Origin: Paralvinella palmiformis
Lineage: Eukaryota; Annelida; Polychaeta; Terebellida; Alvinellidae
Length of the DNA stretch: 64,000 nt
Direction of reading: 5' to 3'
Assembly: GCA_025642065.1 (NCBI GenBank)
Contig: JAODUP010000677.1
Coordinates: 62,001-126,000, forward strand
Below, in pieces: positions 10,297-22,454 of this stretch (positions within the stretch are counted from its first letter, which is position 1; each line of letters opens with the position of its first letter). The position numbers were made by a program, and so were the translations under genes. The notes beneath the pieces were generated by a model. The model had not been told where the DNA came from and searched no databases. It saw only the letters and a list, made by a program, of their open reading frames with translations.

Positions 10297-10322
10297 ATAT
10301 ATATATATATATATATATATAT
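10246..10322. repeat. (CA)n then (TA)n
   Basis: (CA)n with short TACATA interruptions, then (AT)n. Minus-strand open frames here are repeat translations. Confidence 0.95.
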
Positions 10323-10479
10323 ACCTCTCTTTATCTCTCTATGTCCCCACTTCCTAGTCTTGGATACACACAATAGCCCCGCCTCATACAATCCACATAC
10401 CACCGAACCATACAATGTGTCATGGCCACAGGACAGCCATCCATTTTCCATCCCCACCTAACAAACATCCCGTAATACT

Positions 10480-11310
10480 TCACCGTAAAAGTGTATCACT
10501 CTCGAAAGGAAAATGGCGCGTGAAAAAGGCCACTCTACCCGACGGCGATCTTGGGTGTGTAAGACAGGATTATAGTCGCAATACGCCTCCTGGTGGGAGA
10601 CACGGCGACCAATCAGGACTTGTCTACTCCGGTATGGGGATCCCCATCCTGGGATTAGATTAACGAGACAAAGCCGCGCGTCCGCGCCAACCCGCTCACG
10701 CTGACGCCGCGAAGCTCTTTGATAACGCTGATGCCCTCTACCGTCTGATAATGGAGGGATAATTACGTTTATAACGGAAGATATGGCGAGTCATCTGTGG
10801 TTTGTTTCTTAAGATGGCTTCTTAGGCAAAGTCGATTGCGCGTGCGCGAGAGAAATCGCCTCGCCATGAATGGCTTCGGGATTCGCCTGGCGTCGCAGCG
10901 CCGTAAATAATTGGAAGCACCAAGCTGCGGCGTAATATAACAGGTGTCCTTGCCGAAAGCCGGCGTTTCAAATCCGCTTCAGCTATTGACCTGACCCAGT
11001 TCGCAGCCGTCCAGTCGGAGTAGAGTTCTCTATAGTTTGGGTCAAGGTCGGCCACTGAAATGTCGCGATGCTATTGGCCTGTGACGAATTGAGAAATTCA
11101 ATTTGTTGACGTGGATTTCACGAACCGGCCAGGCCAGTTTGACGAAGGCTCGCCGAATTGAAAGCGTTTCTCGATTGGCGTATAGGTGTTTGTGGTGTCT
11201 GGCGCGCATTTGAAGCTCGAATTCATAGCTTGGCTTTTATCCAGCGAGGATGAGTTGATATGTCGTATTAGAAACCTGCAATCGTCTTTCTCTTTATGAT
11301 CCACTTATAG
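10480..11310. promoter_or_regulatory. GC/CpG-richer low-repeat island, possible regulatory DNA
   Basis: Composition changes sharply from AT-rich microsatellites to CpG-containing unique sequence. An AAAATGGCGCG (YY1-like) word lies at about 10510. Open frames on both strands (82, 77 and 68 codons) overlap and match nothing I know. I infer a cis-regulatory island rather than an exon; nothing in the sequence proves function. Confidence 0.28.
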
Positions 11311-12003
11311 GAGCAACGTAAGTACACGTAGTATTAAACATAATAATAATGTTACGTGTGCTGTTATAAATAATTTCGTTTGTGTTAATATAATTCATGC
11401 ATAATTCCTCGTTCAGCCATTGTTCAGTGATGGAAACATTTCTAATTATTTCTTCAATGTGCGTTATTTATTATACATTTATCAATGGAACAATCATTTG
11501 TTCAATCAATCGATTTTTCTAGCCACTTGTCTGTCTGTCTGTCTTATCTCATTGTCTATTTCATCATCTGCCTTTCTTCGGGGTAAGCATCTATTTATTT
11601 TTCTAGTTGATCACCCCAATGGCACATCAAGGATTTCGTGCTCCACTAAACTTTAAATTCTTTTAGCCGCATTGTTTCAGCCAAACTAAAACTGCAACTG
11701 GTCGACGACCTCTGACACTAGGGTTTACATGCAAGCTAAACTATGTTTGAATGATGTTTCATCTCGCATTTCGCCTGCTACCGTCGGATAATATCTTTGA
11801 GATCATCGCCTCCATAAACGTTTACATAAAACATTAACATTTAGTTGTATATTTGCTATCTGTTTTTTGGTTTTCAATTTTTACTGCATTTTATTCTATC
11901 GGCCGAATTGTCTCCTAGCATGTTAAATTTCGCTTCCTCCATTTCGCGCATCGTTTTTCCGAAAGGATTAGTCCACCGCCACATATACAGGTTTTCCATC
12001 CCA
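11311..12003. other. Unique sequence, no gene seen
   Basis: AT-rich, with a short CTGTCTGTCTGTC run at about 11529. Open frames are short, without domains. Confidence 0.5.
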
Positions 12004-12017
12004 CCACCAGGTGGCAG
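12004..12017 (+). promoter_or_regulatory. CTCF-like site (14/14 to core)
   Basis: CCACCAGGTGGCAG matches every position of the bilaterian CTCF core CCASYAGRKGGCRS, plus strand. It lies in a small CpG-containing patch. Binding is inference. Confidence 0.5.
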
Positions 12018-12486
12018 CACGTCACGGCGTGAATTCTCATGCAAACTATGCCGCTGTCCTTTGTGCAGAGAATCGCTGTTCAAGTAATAAATGAATGATA
12101 TACACCAGTAGAAAGCTCTCCGTCCAAGAGTACTCGCAAGGCCTCTGATTGACACCTCGACACCGTCTGGTGCTGGAAGTGGTCGTCTATGTCATCAGGA
12201 TTACCATCTTTTTATGTCAACAATGACATATTTATAACTGGGTAAGGAGGGGGGACTTTTCGACCGATGTTTTATATGTGGATATTACGTAATATTAATG
12301 ATGATGAAGATGATATGATGATAATGGTAAGAGTTCATAAAAAGTGATAATTCGTTAATTCTCGACGTGATAAAACATCATCTATTATGTAAATAATGCC
12401 TGTACTCATATAGAATATGTTTCTAACAGTCTAATCACTTGATTGTCAACTGTATGTGCATTTTAAACTTTCACATATCCATGAAT

Positions 12487-12489
<3 letters not shown>

Positions 12490-12526
<37 letters not shown>
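12490..12526. repeat. (AT)n microsatellite
   Basis: About 18 AT units. Confidence 0.95.
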
Positions 12527-12529
<3 letters not shown>

Positions 12530-12776
12530 CCAAAGGTATTGATCATAAGTCTATGGTACTCATTAGTCTGTGAGGCCCAGCTATTACGCCTTTCGTACGT
12601 GACAAACGTCTGAAGCTCAGAAGAAAGCGACAGGACCACATTAAGCCACGACCGGCCCCTAGGCAGGTAGCTACTTCCATCAACATCCCCCTCCCCCCGC
12701 CTATACTTCAATCTTTCGCTCCACTACAGTTGAAAGTCTGACCCTGGTATGGTAGGCACTAGTAGAAGTATAACTC

Positions 12777-12779
<3 letters not shown>

Positions 12780-12829
<50 letters not shown>
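12780..12829. repeat. (AT)n microsatellite
   Basis: About 24 AT units, with a shorter ATATAT run at about 12858-12873. Confidence 0.95.
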
Positions 12830-12833
<4 letters not shown>

Positions 12834-12989
12834 TGAGTTATTCATACATGTGGATAAATATATATATATATATGTGCATGTTTCGCTACGGTTCAGAATA
12901 TGAAGTGCCTTTAACCATTGGAGCCTTAGGACAATGGTAAAAGCACATCAGGAAAAACAATTTACGGGCTTCTAGTCCCTGCGGGGACC

Positions 12990-13390
12990 CTAGTCTTTGG
13001 TAGTATCAGCCTTGTGGATAATAGAACTCTTAAAAGCAGGTTCGATCCCAGCAAGAGGTCGAAACTTTTCCAGAGATTATTACTCGGGTCACAACATCGT
13101 GGGTGGCTGACCACGTTAAATGGCGCTGCCGTTTCCATTGAATTATTAAAAATAAAGAGGGACGTTAAACACCCACTGAGGACGTAAGCACTCTGGCAGT
13201 GACCACCCTCGGGGTATTTCGGCTCCATCTTTCCGTACTGCTTCCCTGTGAGTGGTGGGGCAAGGTTTTTCTCAACCACTCCAACACAGAGGCTGCACTG
13301 AATAAGCGACAGCCTTGGGATTCTCCTCGAAAAACAAAGCAAAAAGCACACGTCCCGCATGGCAAGTTGTAGTCTGACAAGGATGAAAAG
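12990..13390 (+). mobile_element. Possible tRNA-derived repeat
   Basis: A canonical B-box string GGTTCGATCCC lies at 13039-13049, with an A-box-like TTTGGTAGTATC about 40 bases upstream and a GGGACGTTAAAC string at about 13158. I could not find a second copy in the window, so it may be a single relic. Minus-strand open frames of 132 and 71 codons overlap it and look fortuitous. Confidence 0.33.
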
Positions 13391-13679
13391 TTAGGTCCCT
13401 TTAATGGCTTTTAGCGCGTCGGCCAACATAACAGCTTGGCTTGAACACGCAATAAACTTGTGTTGTGTACACTCTGCCTACATATAGAAGCAGCCGAATG
13501 ACAAAGCTAAATGAAAGTAGCAATATTGCGCAGTGGATTATTACTGGACTAGAACGAAATATCGCCTCAAACCTCAGTAAATACTATGATTTACTCGAAC
13601 CTTACAGCTAATCCTCATACGTTTACGTTAATCACTTAGGGAAGGTTCATCCTCGCACAATTTAGTGTCCCTTGTTATA

Positions 13680-13960
13680 TGCAGTTAGGCGTGGTCGGGT
13701 CTAAATTAAAGCGCCTATCCGCTCGATATATTTAACCTATAATGGAGAACAGCGGGTTTCCGGCAGATCTCCGATAATGCGAAGGACACGCCGGGATTAT
13801 AATAGCGATACATTCGATGTGGTAAATAATCTGCCCGCACCTTAATACCCAAACAGCTCTCCACTGGAACAAGAAACGTCTCCAGTAGCATATATCTCCA
13901 TCAAACAGCATTACACAAAATTGTAGATGATCGTTTGATAAAACCACGTAAAAGGATAAT
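13680..13960. promoter_or_regulatory. CpG-containing unique island
   Basis: Low-repeat, GC-richer block between AT-rich flanks, with words such as GCGGGTTTCCGGCAGATC and CACGCCGGGATTATAATAG. A minus-strand 83-codon frame (13732-13983) has no known motif. Could be a regulatory element. Confidence 0.25.
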
Positions 13961-14096
13961 AATACAGATTCTACATTACACATAGCAAAGCTTATATAGT
14001 AAACATGTTATAATAACTTGGTTGTATTGATGTAATAAGGAATCTGGATCGAAAAATAGACCCGATGTCTGACACGCACAATGTGCTCTCTTGGAA

Positions 14097-14099
<3 letters not shown>

Positions 14100-14135
<36 letters not shown>
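14100..14135. repeat. (AT)n microsatellite
   Basis: About 17 AT units. Confidence 0.95.
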
Positions 14136-14136
<1 letters not shown>

Positions 14137-14245
14137 ATCACTAGTCGTGATATAGTGAATGACGTAGTGATATGATTAGGTTATTTGTTTAGCTTCATCA
14201 CTGGTCACGAGAGGTGAGTCTAAGGACATATTTCATAAACACGGA

Positions 14246-14299
14246 TGTGAGTGAGTGAGTGAGTGAGTGACTGAGCGAGTGAGTGAGTGAGTGAGTGAG
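14246..14299. repeat. (GAGT)n tetranucleotide repeat
   Basis: About 13 GAGT units with CTGAGC interruptions. The Ser/His/Leu-rich minus-strand frame is its translation. Confidence 0.93.
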
Positions 14300-14722
14300 A
14301 CCCATACACCAACACCAGAAGTCAACCGGTGTCGCCTGTTTCAGTAGACAATAACATGCACGAGGACGTTTCGGGTCTACTTTTCTCCGCCAAACCACAG
14401 AAGGGACCTCTCTGTCTTTATGACAAATAGATTGAGATCCTAAAGTGAAGACATAAACAATCATATTAGAAAAACTGTAAAACAAATATTAGTATTCGGT
14501 TTCTAGTTCCTGTTAACAATGATTATTAACAATAATATTGTTGGCAGGAGGACTTCAAATAAGTTTGACATATATTCATATAGACAGAAAGACGCGCATA
14601 AATTCATGGAAGATTGACATGATAAGAATGTATAGCGCAGGTATTGTTAAAAGATGTGTAAATCGTGTTCTGTTTTTCATAAAATCGGTGTGTTTCTACA
14701 CAATTTCTGTTAATCGATATTA

Positions 14723-14726
<4 letters not shown>

Positions 14727-14758
<32 letters not shown>
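14727..14758. repeat. (AT)n microsatellite
   Basis: About 16 AT units. Confidence 0.95.
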
Positions 14759-14764
<6 letters not shown>

Positions 14765-14973
14765 GACCGTCTTTCTGGATGACTGCCAGATTTATTGTTC
14801 GGTTGCCTACTTGACTACCTGACTGCATGCTGACCAACCGACTACCTCATTGATAGATTCGCTTACCTACTCACTCACTCACTCAAACAGCCGGAAATGC
14901 GAATGCCGTATGAATCTACCATACTTCAGAGACCAGGTCAAATATCGGCGAAAGATCATTTCCGTTCAGCTAA

Positions 14974-14975
<2 letters not shown>

Positions 14976-15055
<80 letters not shown>
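14976..15055. repeat. (CA)n microsatellite, 40 units
   Basis: A pure 80-base (AC)n tract, the longest dinucleotide CA run in the window. Four overlapping open frames on both strands exist only because of it. Confidence 0.97.
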
Positions 15056-15056
<1 letters not shown>

Positions 15057-15600
15057 ACACGTACAATGACCGCGACCAATACGCATGCCCCATTCGCACA
15101 CCGCACGCCCTTCACGCACCCACCGGTCATCATCACCAGCCTACGGGAGGTCGCAGGCCGCTTCCCATTACCCGTCACACGCAACGCAGTTCCGCCGAGA
15201 CACTATCCAGCCAGTGCTAATTAACGACTACGGTTTCACGTATGTGACACGAAGATCACCTCCCAGACCCGAATCTCTAATCGAATTAGATGCTCGGTCT
15301 CGGAGACAATATGGACGCGCCGAACGGACATATCATAAATGACGTCATCCCTCTATTTCCCCTACCAGGAGGGCCCGATGAAGTGCGGGTTGGGGGGGGG
15401 GGGCAGTTGTCGGTTACAGACGTTAGTTAGACACTTGCGTCATATATCGTCTGTTAGCGGGCCATTTACACGTCTTTAGGCGTCATCAACTTCCTGTCCG
15501 AGACGATATTTATAGTTTATGTTTTATGGCTTTTTTCCTACCATTTTACTGCCATTTTGGTGTCGTCTTTACTCGGGTCCGCCATTAGCTTTAGGAGTTA
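15056..15600. other. CpG-containing unique sequence after the CA tract
   Basis: GC-richer sequence with CpG words, a poly-G run at about 15390 and no convincing exon. The open frame at 15085-15342 has no recognisable motif. Confidence 0.4.
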
Positions 15601-15648
15601 AATAAATAGAGATATGTTTGGCTGAAGATAAAGTGGAACAAATGTCAT

Positions 15649-16346
15649 AACAACAACGACTACATCAACAACAATAACAGCAATGACGACGACGACAACA
15701 ACGGCAACAGTGACGACGACGAGAACAACAGTCATGACAACAACAATAATAACAACAACGACGACAAAAACAACAAAATAACGACGACAGCAACAATAAC
15801 AACAATGACGACGACGAGAACAACAACAACAATAACAACAACGACGACAACAACAATAAGAACATTGACGACATCGACAGCAACAATGACGACAACGAGA
15901 ACAACAACAAAGACGACGACAACAACAACAATAACAACAGCGACGATTACAACAATAACAACAGTCATGACAAAACAGTAACAACAATAATAACAATAAC
16001 AACAATGACGACGACGACAACAACGGCAACAATGACGATGACGACGACAACAACAACAACAATAACAACAGCTACAACAACAATAACAACAGTCAGGACA
16101 ACAACAATAACAACAATAACAACAATGACGACGACAAATACGACAATAATAACAAAGGTAACGAAGACAACAATAACAGCAATAACGATGACAACAACAA
16201 TAACAACAATAATAATAACGACGATGACGAAAACAATAACAACAACGACGACGACAATAACATCAAAAATAATCCCGGTATTATGACAATAATAATAATA
16301 ATATTAATAATAATAATATGTTGTTGTTGTTTTCGTTGTCTTCGTC
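15649..16346. repeat. Complex trinucleotide array (AAC/AAT/GAC/GAT)n, about 0.7 kb
   Basis: Nearly unbroken three-base register for about 600 bases of ACA, ATA, ACG and ATG units, ending in (AAT)n and then the complementary (TTG)n. It opens long frames in three phases on both strands (poly-Leu, poly-Val, poly-Thr), none a real gene. Local higher-order repeats of CAACAATGACGACGAC suggest repeated duplication. Confidence 0.95.
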
Positions 16347-16689
16347 GCTAAAAGAACAACTCCGAATATGCATTGCATAATTAAGATAGGCAGACAACAA
16401 ACATGGAATATAAATAAACGATGAGCAATTCCTAAAGGACATGTCAAAATGAAAAACAAAAACACAAGAAAACCTCAGATAGATGACCGAAGGGCTTCTC
16501 TCATGTCCAAAATTCTCCCGTCGATGAATGAAACATCCAACAGACATAAGTAACACTCGGAATGGGCTTCCAAATTGATTAAGAAAGCCGGAAACAAAAA
16601 AAAAGTTTGCAAAATAAAAGACCTAAAGGATATCAGAGGATAAATCAGCAACATAGAGGATCATTAAATATCCAGATGACGAGAAAGGA
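16347..16689. other. Unique sequence, no gene seen
   Basis: AT-rich, no repeats of note and no supportable exon. Confidence 0.5.
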
Positions 16690-17390
16690 TCGGAAAATAA
16701 AAGGTTGGCGATCAGTAACAAGGTACGACGTCATATCACTCTTCAGGTATAGGCGCCTCAATCGATTGAGTTAACAGAACGTCGTTTTAACGAGCTGATT
16801 CACAAAATATCCCGTCTCCTAGAGTAAAAACAAACTCCGAGGTATCCAGGTCGATGGAGTTCGGTCATAAAACATATCTAGACCATCGATCTCGGATCAA
16901 CTGCGGGCTATTTTCGTGGGATAAATAATAAATTTCGGAGCCCGGCGCTCGATGGCGACACCAGGCAACGTTAAGGCGAGCCTTCAATCCATCTCGTAAG
17001 CAGGTGCTGCCACCGTCTACCGACGGCATCCGGCGACTTGGCGTACCGCGACGGTATAGATCATTCTTAAGGCTGACATCACCGGGATGCCTCGACAGAA
17101 ATGCTGACGTCAGCGGAATGCTTTCGATGGTCCGATGCGCGGGAGAACAAAGCGACCGGCCGCTGAGTTATCTTTAGACGCATCACCCGCTGATGAATTA
17201 TCATTCTGATAAATGGCGGCGAGTGCTGTCTCCGGCAGATAGATATCGGCGGCCGACTTTGGTGCGCAAATCCCGAAATCCATCCACGTGTCCGAACCGG
17301 GAGCGGGTCGAAAATCACCTCGGACACTCGACTCCGGAATGGCCGGATATTGTTTTCGATTGGCATCGTCATTCTGGTGCCCCTAAACGT
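16690..17390. promoter_or_regulatory. CpG-rich unique island, possible regulatory DNA
   Basis: One of the most CpG-dense low-repeat blocks, containing AAATGGCGGC (YY1-like, 17211-17220), CCGGAATGGCCGG and TGACGTCAG (CRE-like, about 17104). Open frames of 109-116 codons on both strands overlap each other and look like products of GC content. No splice-consistent exon chain is evident. Confidence 0.3.
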
Positions 17391-17417
17391 CTCTCTCTCT
17401 CTCTCTCTCTCTCTCTC
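17391..17417. repeat. (CT)n microsatellite
   Basis: About 13 CT units. Confidence 0.95.
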
Positions 17418-17908
17418 GCCAGAATCCAAGGGAAAATGGTGGCACAGATTGATTTTGACTCAACCACTGCTCGGTTCAACCTTGTATTGTTCCTTCTCGT
17501 GCCGTTTTGTGTGGAACAATAACAATGTTCCAGTCGTTGTCTTTGATCTTGGCTAAGCTCGTCAGTGAAGCCACGTCCAGCTCATCTGGATCCAATTTGG
17601 TCTCCACGAGTGGGAGGGTGGCCCACTGATCGAGGAATGATAGGAAAGTATGGTAGATTGATTGCTTGATTTAGAAGTAGGGATGTAATTAGGCTGTCAG
17701 ACGGCACGGGACATTATTGTGGTTGTTGTTGATGCTAGTTCTACAAATGACATACACATTACAATATATTATAAACAGGTGCCAGTGAAATAAATCCAGC
17801 AATTTAATATTTATAATAAAAAAACTATTACCAATCATAGTTGTAAAGCATTGTCAAAACGTCATTGATCCATCTTTTTTTCTTCAAACATAACAACGAG
17901 GTCACGCC
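17418..17908. other. Unique sequence, no gene seen
   Basis: Mixed composition, no domain-bearing frame. Confidence 0.5.
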
Positions 17909-17982
17909 CGTGTGTGTGTGTATGTGTGTGTGTGTATGTGCGTGTGTGTATGTGCGTGTGTGTATGTGCGCGTGTGTGTGTG
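17909..17982. repeat. (GT)n with TATGTGCGTGTG higher-order unit
   Basis: GTGTGTGTATGTGCGT repeats about every 16 bases, a compound GT microsatellite. Confidence 0.9.
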
Positions 17983-18122
17983 TCATTTAGCCTACTTTAT
18001 ATTTCATGTCTTCATTTTCTTTTCATATCACTTCTTCAACTTTCCTCTTTTTCCTGTTATTTGAGTGCTCCTTGTACAAATATGTTTTGGATTCTTATTA
18101 TTTTATATTGTTTACAATCATT

Positions 18123-18128
<6 letters not shown>

Positions 18129-18190
<62 letters not shown>
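18129..18190. repeat. (CT)n then (AT)n compound repeat
   Basis: About 13 CT units pass directly into about 19 AT units. Confidence 0.95.
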
Positions 18191-18193
<3 letters not shown>

Positions 18194-18540
18194 TAACTTA
18201 AACTGTAACAGTGCCCTGGACATCATGTCAACATATCAAAACCAGTAGAGCCCTTATCTTCACAACGTATACATCAATAAGCTTTTAGCCTAAAGTGGCT
18301 CTAAGTTGTATAAATATAATCACAATGTGACAGCTTTTTTGTGTACAGGTGTTGTCGTAGACAGCTCCTCATTGATAATGTTTACATAGGGTTTATCAAC
18401 GGATGTGTCAGTAAATAAAGTTAACGAGAGATCTGAACAACACGATGTTGTTATTTCTATAATTCTTCCTGTCGTCGTGTTTCTTGTGTCAACTAGCTAT
18501 TGAAATTGATGTTTATGTTACTGAAAATAGTATTCACCTT

Positions 18541-18734
18541 TCTACTACTACTACTACTACTAATAATAATAATAATAATAATAATTATTATTATTATAAC
18601 ATACTAATAATAATACCATGCTGTTTTTTGATGATGATGATGATGATGATGATGGTGGTGAGGATGAGTAGGAGGAGAGGTAGGAGGATGCTAACAACGA
18701 CGACAATAATACAGGAAAAGTATTATGACGACCG

Positions 18735-18766
<32 letters not shown>
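18541..18766. repeat. Trinucleotide runs (CTA)n, (ATA)n, (ATG)n, (CAT)n
   Basis: Separate short arrays at 18541-18600, 18629-18657 and 18738-18767. The (ATG)n and (CAT)n runs are complementary and about 80 bases apart, so they can pair into a hairpin. The His/Asn-rich open frame across them is not a gene. Confidence 0.9.
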
Positions 18767-18849
18767 TTAACCAATCATCCATGATCAACATCAACAATAC
18801 AGTTATTGATTTATTTGCAAATGTCATCTTTATATGCAGCCATTTATAA

Positions 18850-20584
18850 ATCTACTATTTTTACCTGCCTCATCTAGCAGTCAAACAATTAATTATTACT
18901 TTGCTAAGTTCGATTGAACAAGACAGTTTTAATCAGGTCGGCTAATACAGATCACGGACGGATCAATCAGTCAAGGTCATAACCCGTGAAGTGAGCAACA
19001 AACTGATAGAGATCAAAACAGTATTTGGCTATTGACTATTTCCTGCCGACATCTGATGAATATCTTAAATTGTTTTCACAGCTGCATCAGATACTTTGTT
19101 TGTTGCATTTGATCAGAGGATTACCCCGGAAAGTTATGACCAACGTTCCTGTAACATTCCTATAAAGTTTGTGGAACGTTTCCAGGTTTGAATTGTTATA
19201 TGTTTATGACTATAGCACGACCCGGTGACCACAAACATTCGCCCTTTGTGTCAGAAGTATCGAGTAAGGAATGGAATCTGGATCATTTCAGCGTCGCTGA
19301 TCAAAGTTCATATTAAAATTGGTCACATTCTCGTAAAAGCTAACTCGGTAAAGCTGATTTTAGAGATGAGCTTTGTTGTCCTGGTTCGCTCTTCCATAAT
19401 GGAAATAGAAGATAAGATAACCCTCGCAAGTATCGTTATTAATCATTGTCACGTGAGGAGGTACACATTAATTAAGATACCTTCACAATGGAGTGTTTGT
19501 CTTCATCATCGTCATCAGCATCTATAAACAAAACCAGCAAACAGATCCTGACTTAACAAATGAATATTGTAGCTGGACATCCGGATCATACAAAACAATA
19601 GACAATTACATACATATAACTAGCTATCCAGGCAGAACAAATATTAATACAGTGCGGACGTCGAATAAACCAGTCCAATATACCACGGTTTCGGACATAA
19701 CGTGATTGGGTTGTGGATCGAAAATTCACGGATTCCACTATCTGGTTAAAAGTAAAATACTAGAGGAAGTATGCTACTGTTAACTGTACCGTCACTTTGT
19801 TGTTATAGTAGAGATTTCATAAAGATTTATACAAACCCAAACCGTGTGAAAACTTATCTTCACTGTAATCGAAATCCCATACATTTTATATAATATACAT
19901 TTTATATATATAATATCCTGTGCCTGGCTTGAATGGAACATAATACAGAGGCTCATGCTTCGAATCATTGTTACTACTTAATTTAGAAATAACGAGTCAA
20001 ATGGCGCGTAGATTGTATCAAGTTCAGATTAATTCATCGAGTTTAATAAATTAATAACTTTCAATTTAAAGGCTTCTTAATGGCATTCGTATTACTTGTA
20101 TGTAGTTGGAAGTGTTTTTGTTGTTGCGTTTGCTTATCTGTTGACGTGTATTAGCTTATCTATTAACATTGTGATCTCTTTAGAAGACTAGCTTCAGAAG
20201 TCAAGTCAATCTCTACACGAACACATCAGTTTCTAGGAGGTTGTGTATGATTTATAAATCGTGTAGCTCCCTATTAGGTATACTCATATTTTATTTGTTA
20301 ATAAAATTGAAAAGCGAACGTAAGCAGTTCATGACTACAAAAAGGAAAATACCAGATTACAGTATATATAGAAGTATTGTTTGTGTATGAAAATTGTCGC
20401 CTTGTAAATTACGCAGTTTGTCTGAACAGAGTTAAACTATATGAAACTTACCTGTTATCTTCTAGTAACAGGTACACATCAAAGGCACGCGCTAGCATTT
20501 CACAATTAATAGATTATAGTTTGCATGTTTTGAAAAAATTCTACTTTATCTAAAATGTTGTTGCTTAATATCCACCACAAAGGA
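18850..20584. other. Unique AT-rich sequence, no gene seen
   Basis: Open frames at 19225-19527 and 19493-19705 overlap in different phases and have no recognisable domain. An inverted pair AACGTTCC/GGAACGTT lies at about 19142-19180. Confidence 0.5.
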
Positions 20585-20738
20585 ATAGCTAAATGAGCCG
20601 AGCCACATCTAAAGGCAACAGACGAAGTGAAAACGAAATACCCCCCCCCCTCCCGCCCCCCCAGACAAAGCCGGGCATTGATTTTGAACCAGATGCTAGA
20701 AATTTGTGACCACCCGCACTACCAGTTAGACTATAGTG
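20585..20738 (-). mobile_element. Decayed tRNA-derived SINE
   Basis: Retains TAAATGAGCCGAGC, CATCTAAAGGCAACAGACGAAGTGA-type body words and the head complement CACTACCAGTTAGACTA. A poly-C run (20641-20662) replaces part of the middle. Clearly the same family as 552-748, more diverged. Confidence 0.78.
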
Positions 20739-21759
20739 ATTCAATACATTAGCTATATCCATTGGGTACTTTTCATTGACCGAAAACCTGATATGAAGTC
20801 CTCGTTACCTGATTTCAGAAGTACTGCCATATTCCCTATATACCATTTCATCCTGTTCAACATCCAGATCAAGGGAACTTCTTCATTCGACGAATCATAA
20901 GAAATACTGACATGTGTTGCGAGCGAACTTTGGCATACCCGTCAGTTATCTAAATAATATCGGGATACGTACAAAATTCGGTGATGCATATGTTTTAAAT
21001 CCTGCGGTCTGAAAAAAAAAGCTCATCAAAACAATCATATTCCCAACAAAGATGCATTTGATCAACAAGATTTTTCACGAGGTGTCGTGTTAGATTACGA
21101 TAGAGCAACTCTTTCAATGGTCATACAATCAGGCGGAAGATTAAAAAGAGGACGATTTTCAACGTCTAGTGTTTCCCTAATACTTGGCTGTCTTCTGTAA
21201 ACACGATTTGCATTCGTCTTCTTAGCAGCGCACTGGTACTGGCTAGAAACAGGAACCAAAGCGGACAGAAACGACCATGAATGATGCATAACCATAGGAA
21301 AAGAAATGCAAGGAGATAAAATTTACTTTTACGGCACTAGTTCCAACCTTCTAACCTTCTAACGGTCGTTTTGGTTATCCCATTTATTTCTATAAAGGTT
21401 GGCTTTGGAAATTCTTAGTTTTGCTCGAAAGAACTGAGACGAAATGCGGTGTGATGAAGCTTACTCAAATGGAGAGAACCGGATATACGTAGCCGAAGGA
21501 GACGTGCGTGTGTGTGTGTGTTTATGGGTATATGTGTATGTGTGTGTCAACGCTCGTGCGCGCGCGTGTGAAACCGTACATATCTAGCTGTGAGTGAAAA
21601 GACGTCGACATATAAGCGCTCATACGTAGGGGTACATCGTAAGATGTCGTATGCACATAGAATACATTGACTAACTTCGATGTATAATTCCTATTCCAGT
21701 CATATACAGTCAATATTTTACTTCGCTAAATTTTCCTCCCACCAGACCTCCGACTAACA
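20739..21759. other. Unique sequence, no gene seen
   Basis: A short (GT)n patch at about 21507-21548 with CGCGCGTGTG. Minus-strand frames at 21095-21295 and 21522-21713 have no known motif. Confidence 0.5.
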
Positions 21760-22310
21760 AACGCCCCCGACTAACTGTAAATACCAGACCAAACAAACCA
21801 ATCTACGACCGCTTCGCCGCGTTAAAAACAACCGGAAATGGCGAGGTTAAGTGTGGTTCGCTCTTAGCCAATCAGAATCGGCGACGAAGCGCCATCTAGT
21901 GAATAGCGTAAAGGGCACGGGGCCATTTTGCTCATTTTCCCTGGACTGCGGCCGATGTTCGGGTTTTGGGAAGGGAGCGGTTCTACATATTGACGGAACA
22001 AACAGAAAATGTATTTATAATCGGTCATTCGAAGGAAAGGAAACGTGGCACGGCGAACATTTTGCAGTGAATTTCTCCATAAGGGGATATTTTCCAAATT
22101 GGCGAGCGAGGGTCATAATAACGACGAAAACAATTTCACAGGCGAATAAAAATGTCTATATTCGGTCTTTCCCTGTTATCATTCTTTCACTTATGATCTT
22201 TCGGTGTCTTTCGGGTTTTATCTGGCCAGTAACAGCATTGCTGCCGTTGTCTGTGTTTGTCTTCACGAGAACGTCAGCAAATAGAATTACTCAAACGAAG
22301 GGCTTTTTGT
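21760..22310. promoter_or_regulatory. Promoter-like island (ETS, YY1, CCAAT, CTCF-like words)
   Basis: Within about 100 bases lie ACCGGAAATGGCG (21831-21843, overlapping ETS and YY1 words), TGTGGTT (about 21852), CCAATCAG (21868-21875), a CTCF-like site (21889-21902) and GGCCATTTTG (21921-21930). This set is typical of TATA-less animal promoters. A 153-codon plus-strand frame (21851-22312) is the longest non-repeat frame in the desert but shows no domain and starts inside the motif cluster, so I do not call it a gene. Confidence 0.38.
21889..21902 (-). promoter_or_regulatory. CTCF-like site (13/14)
   Basis: Minus strand reads TCACTAGATGGCGC; one mismatch (first base) to core CCASYAGRKGGCRS. 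Confidence 0.45.
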
Positions 22311-22440
22311 AATACAACGAGACATTTCTATGTACCATCTTGATTGATAAATAAATAACATCTAATGTAGTCTAACAATCTACAATGCAAACACCCATGC
22401 TCCGAAGTAATAACGTTTGTTGACCTAATTTGCAGAAGCA

Positions 22441-22454
22441 GCGCCACCTGGCGT
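22441..22454 (-). promoter_or_regulatory. CTCF-like site (12/14)
   Basis: Minus strand reads ACGCCAGGTGGCGC; the eleven-base 3' half CCAGGTGGCGC is an exact match. Confidence 0.4.

Noticed and set aside
12962..13380. Minus-strand frames of 132 and 71 codons
   Set aside because: They overlap each other and a tRNA-like repeat; no known motif.
15598..16286. Long open frames (up to 156 codons) on both strands
   Set aside because: They are poly-Leu/Val/Cys and poly-Thr translations of one trinucleotide array, open in several phases at once.
21851..22312. 153-codon plus-strand frame
   Set aside because: No recognisable domain, starts inside a promoter-like motif cluster and lacks exon partners; kept only as a question in the findings.
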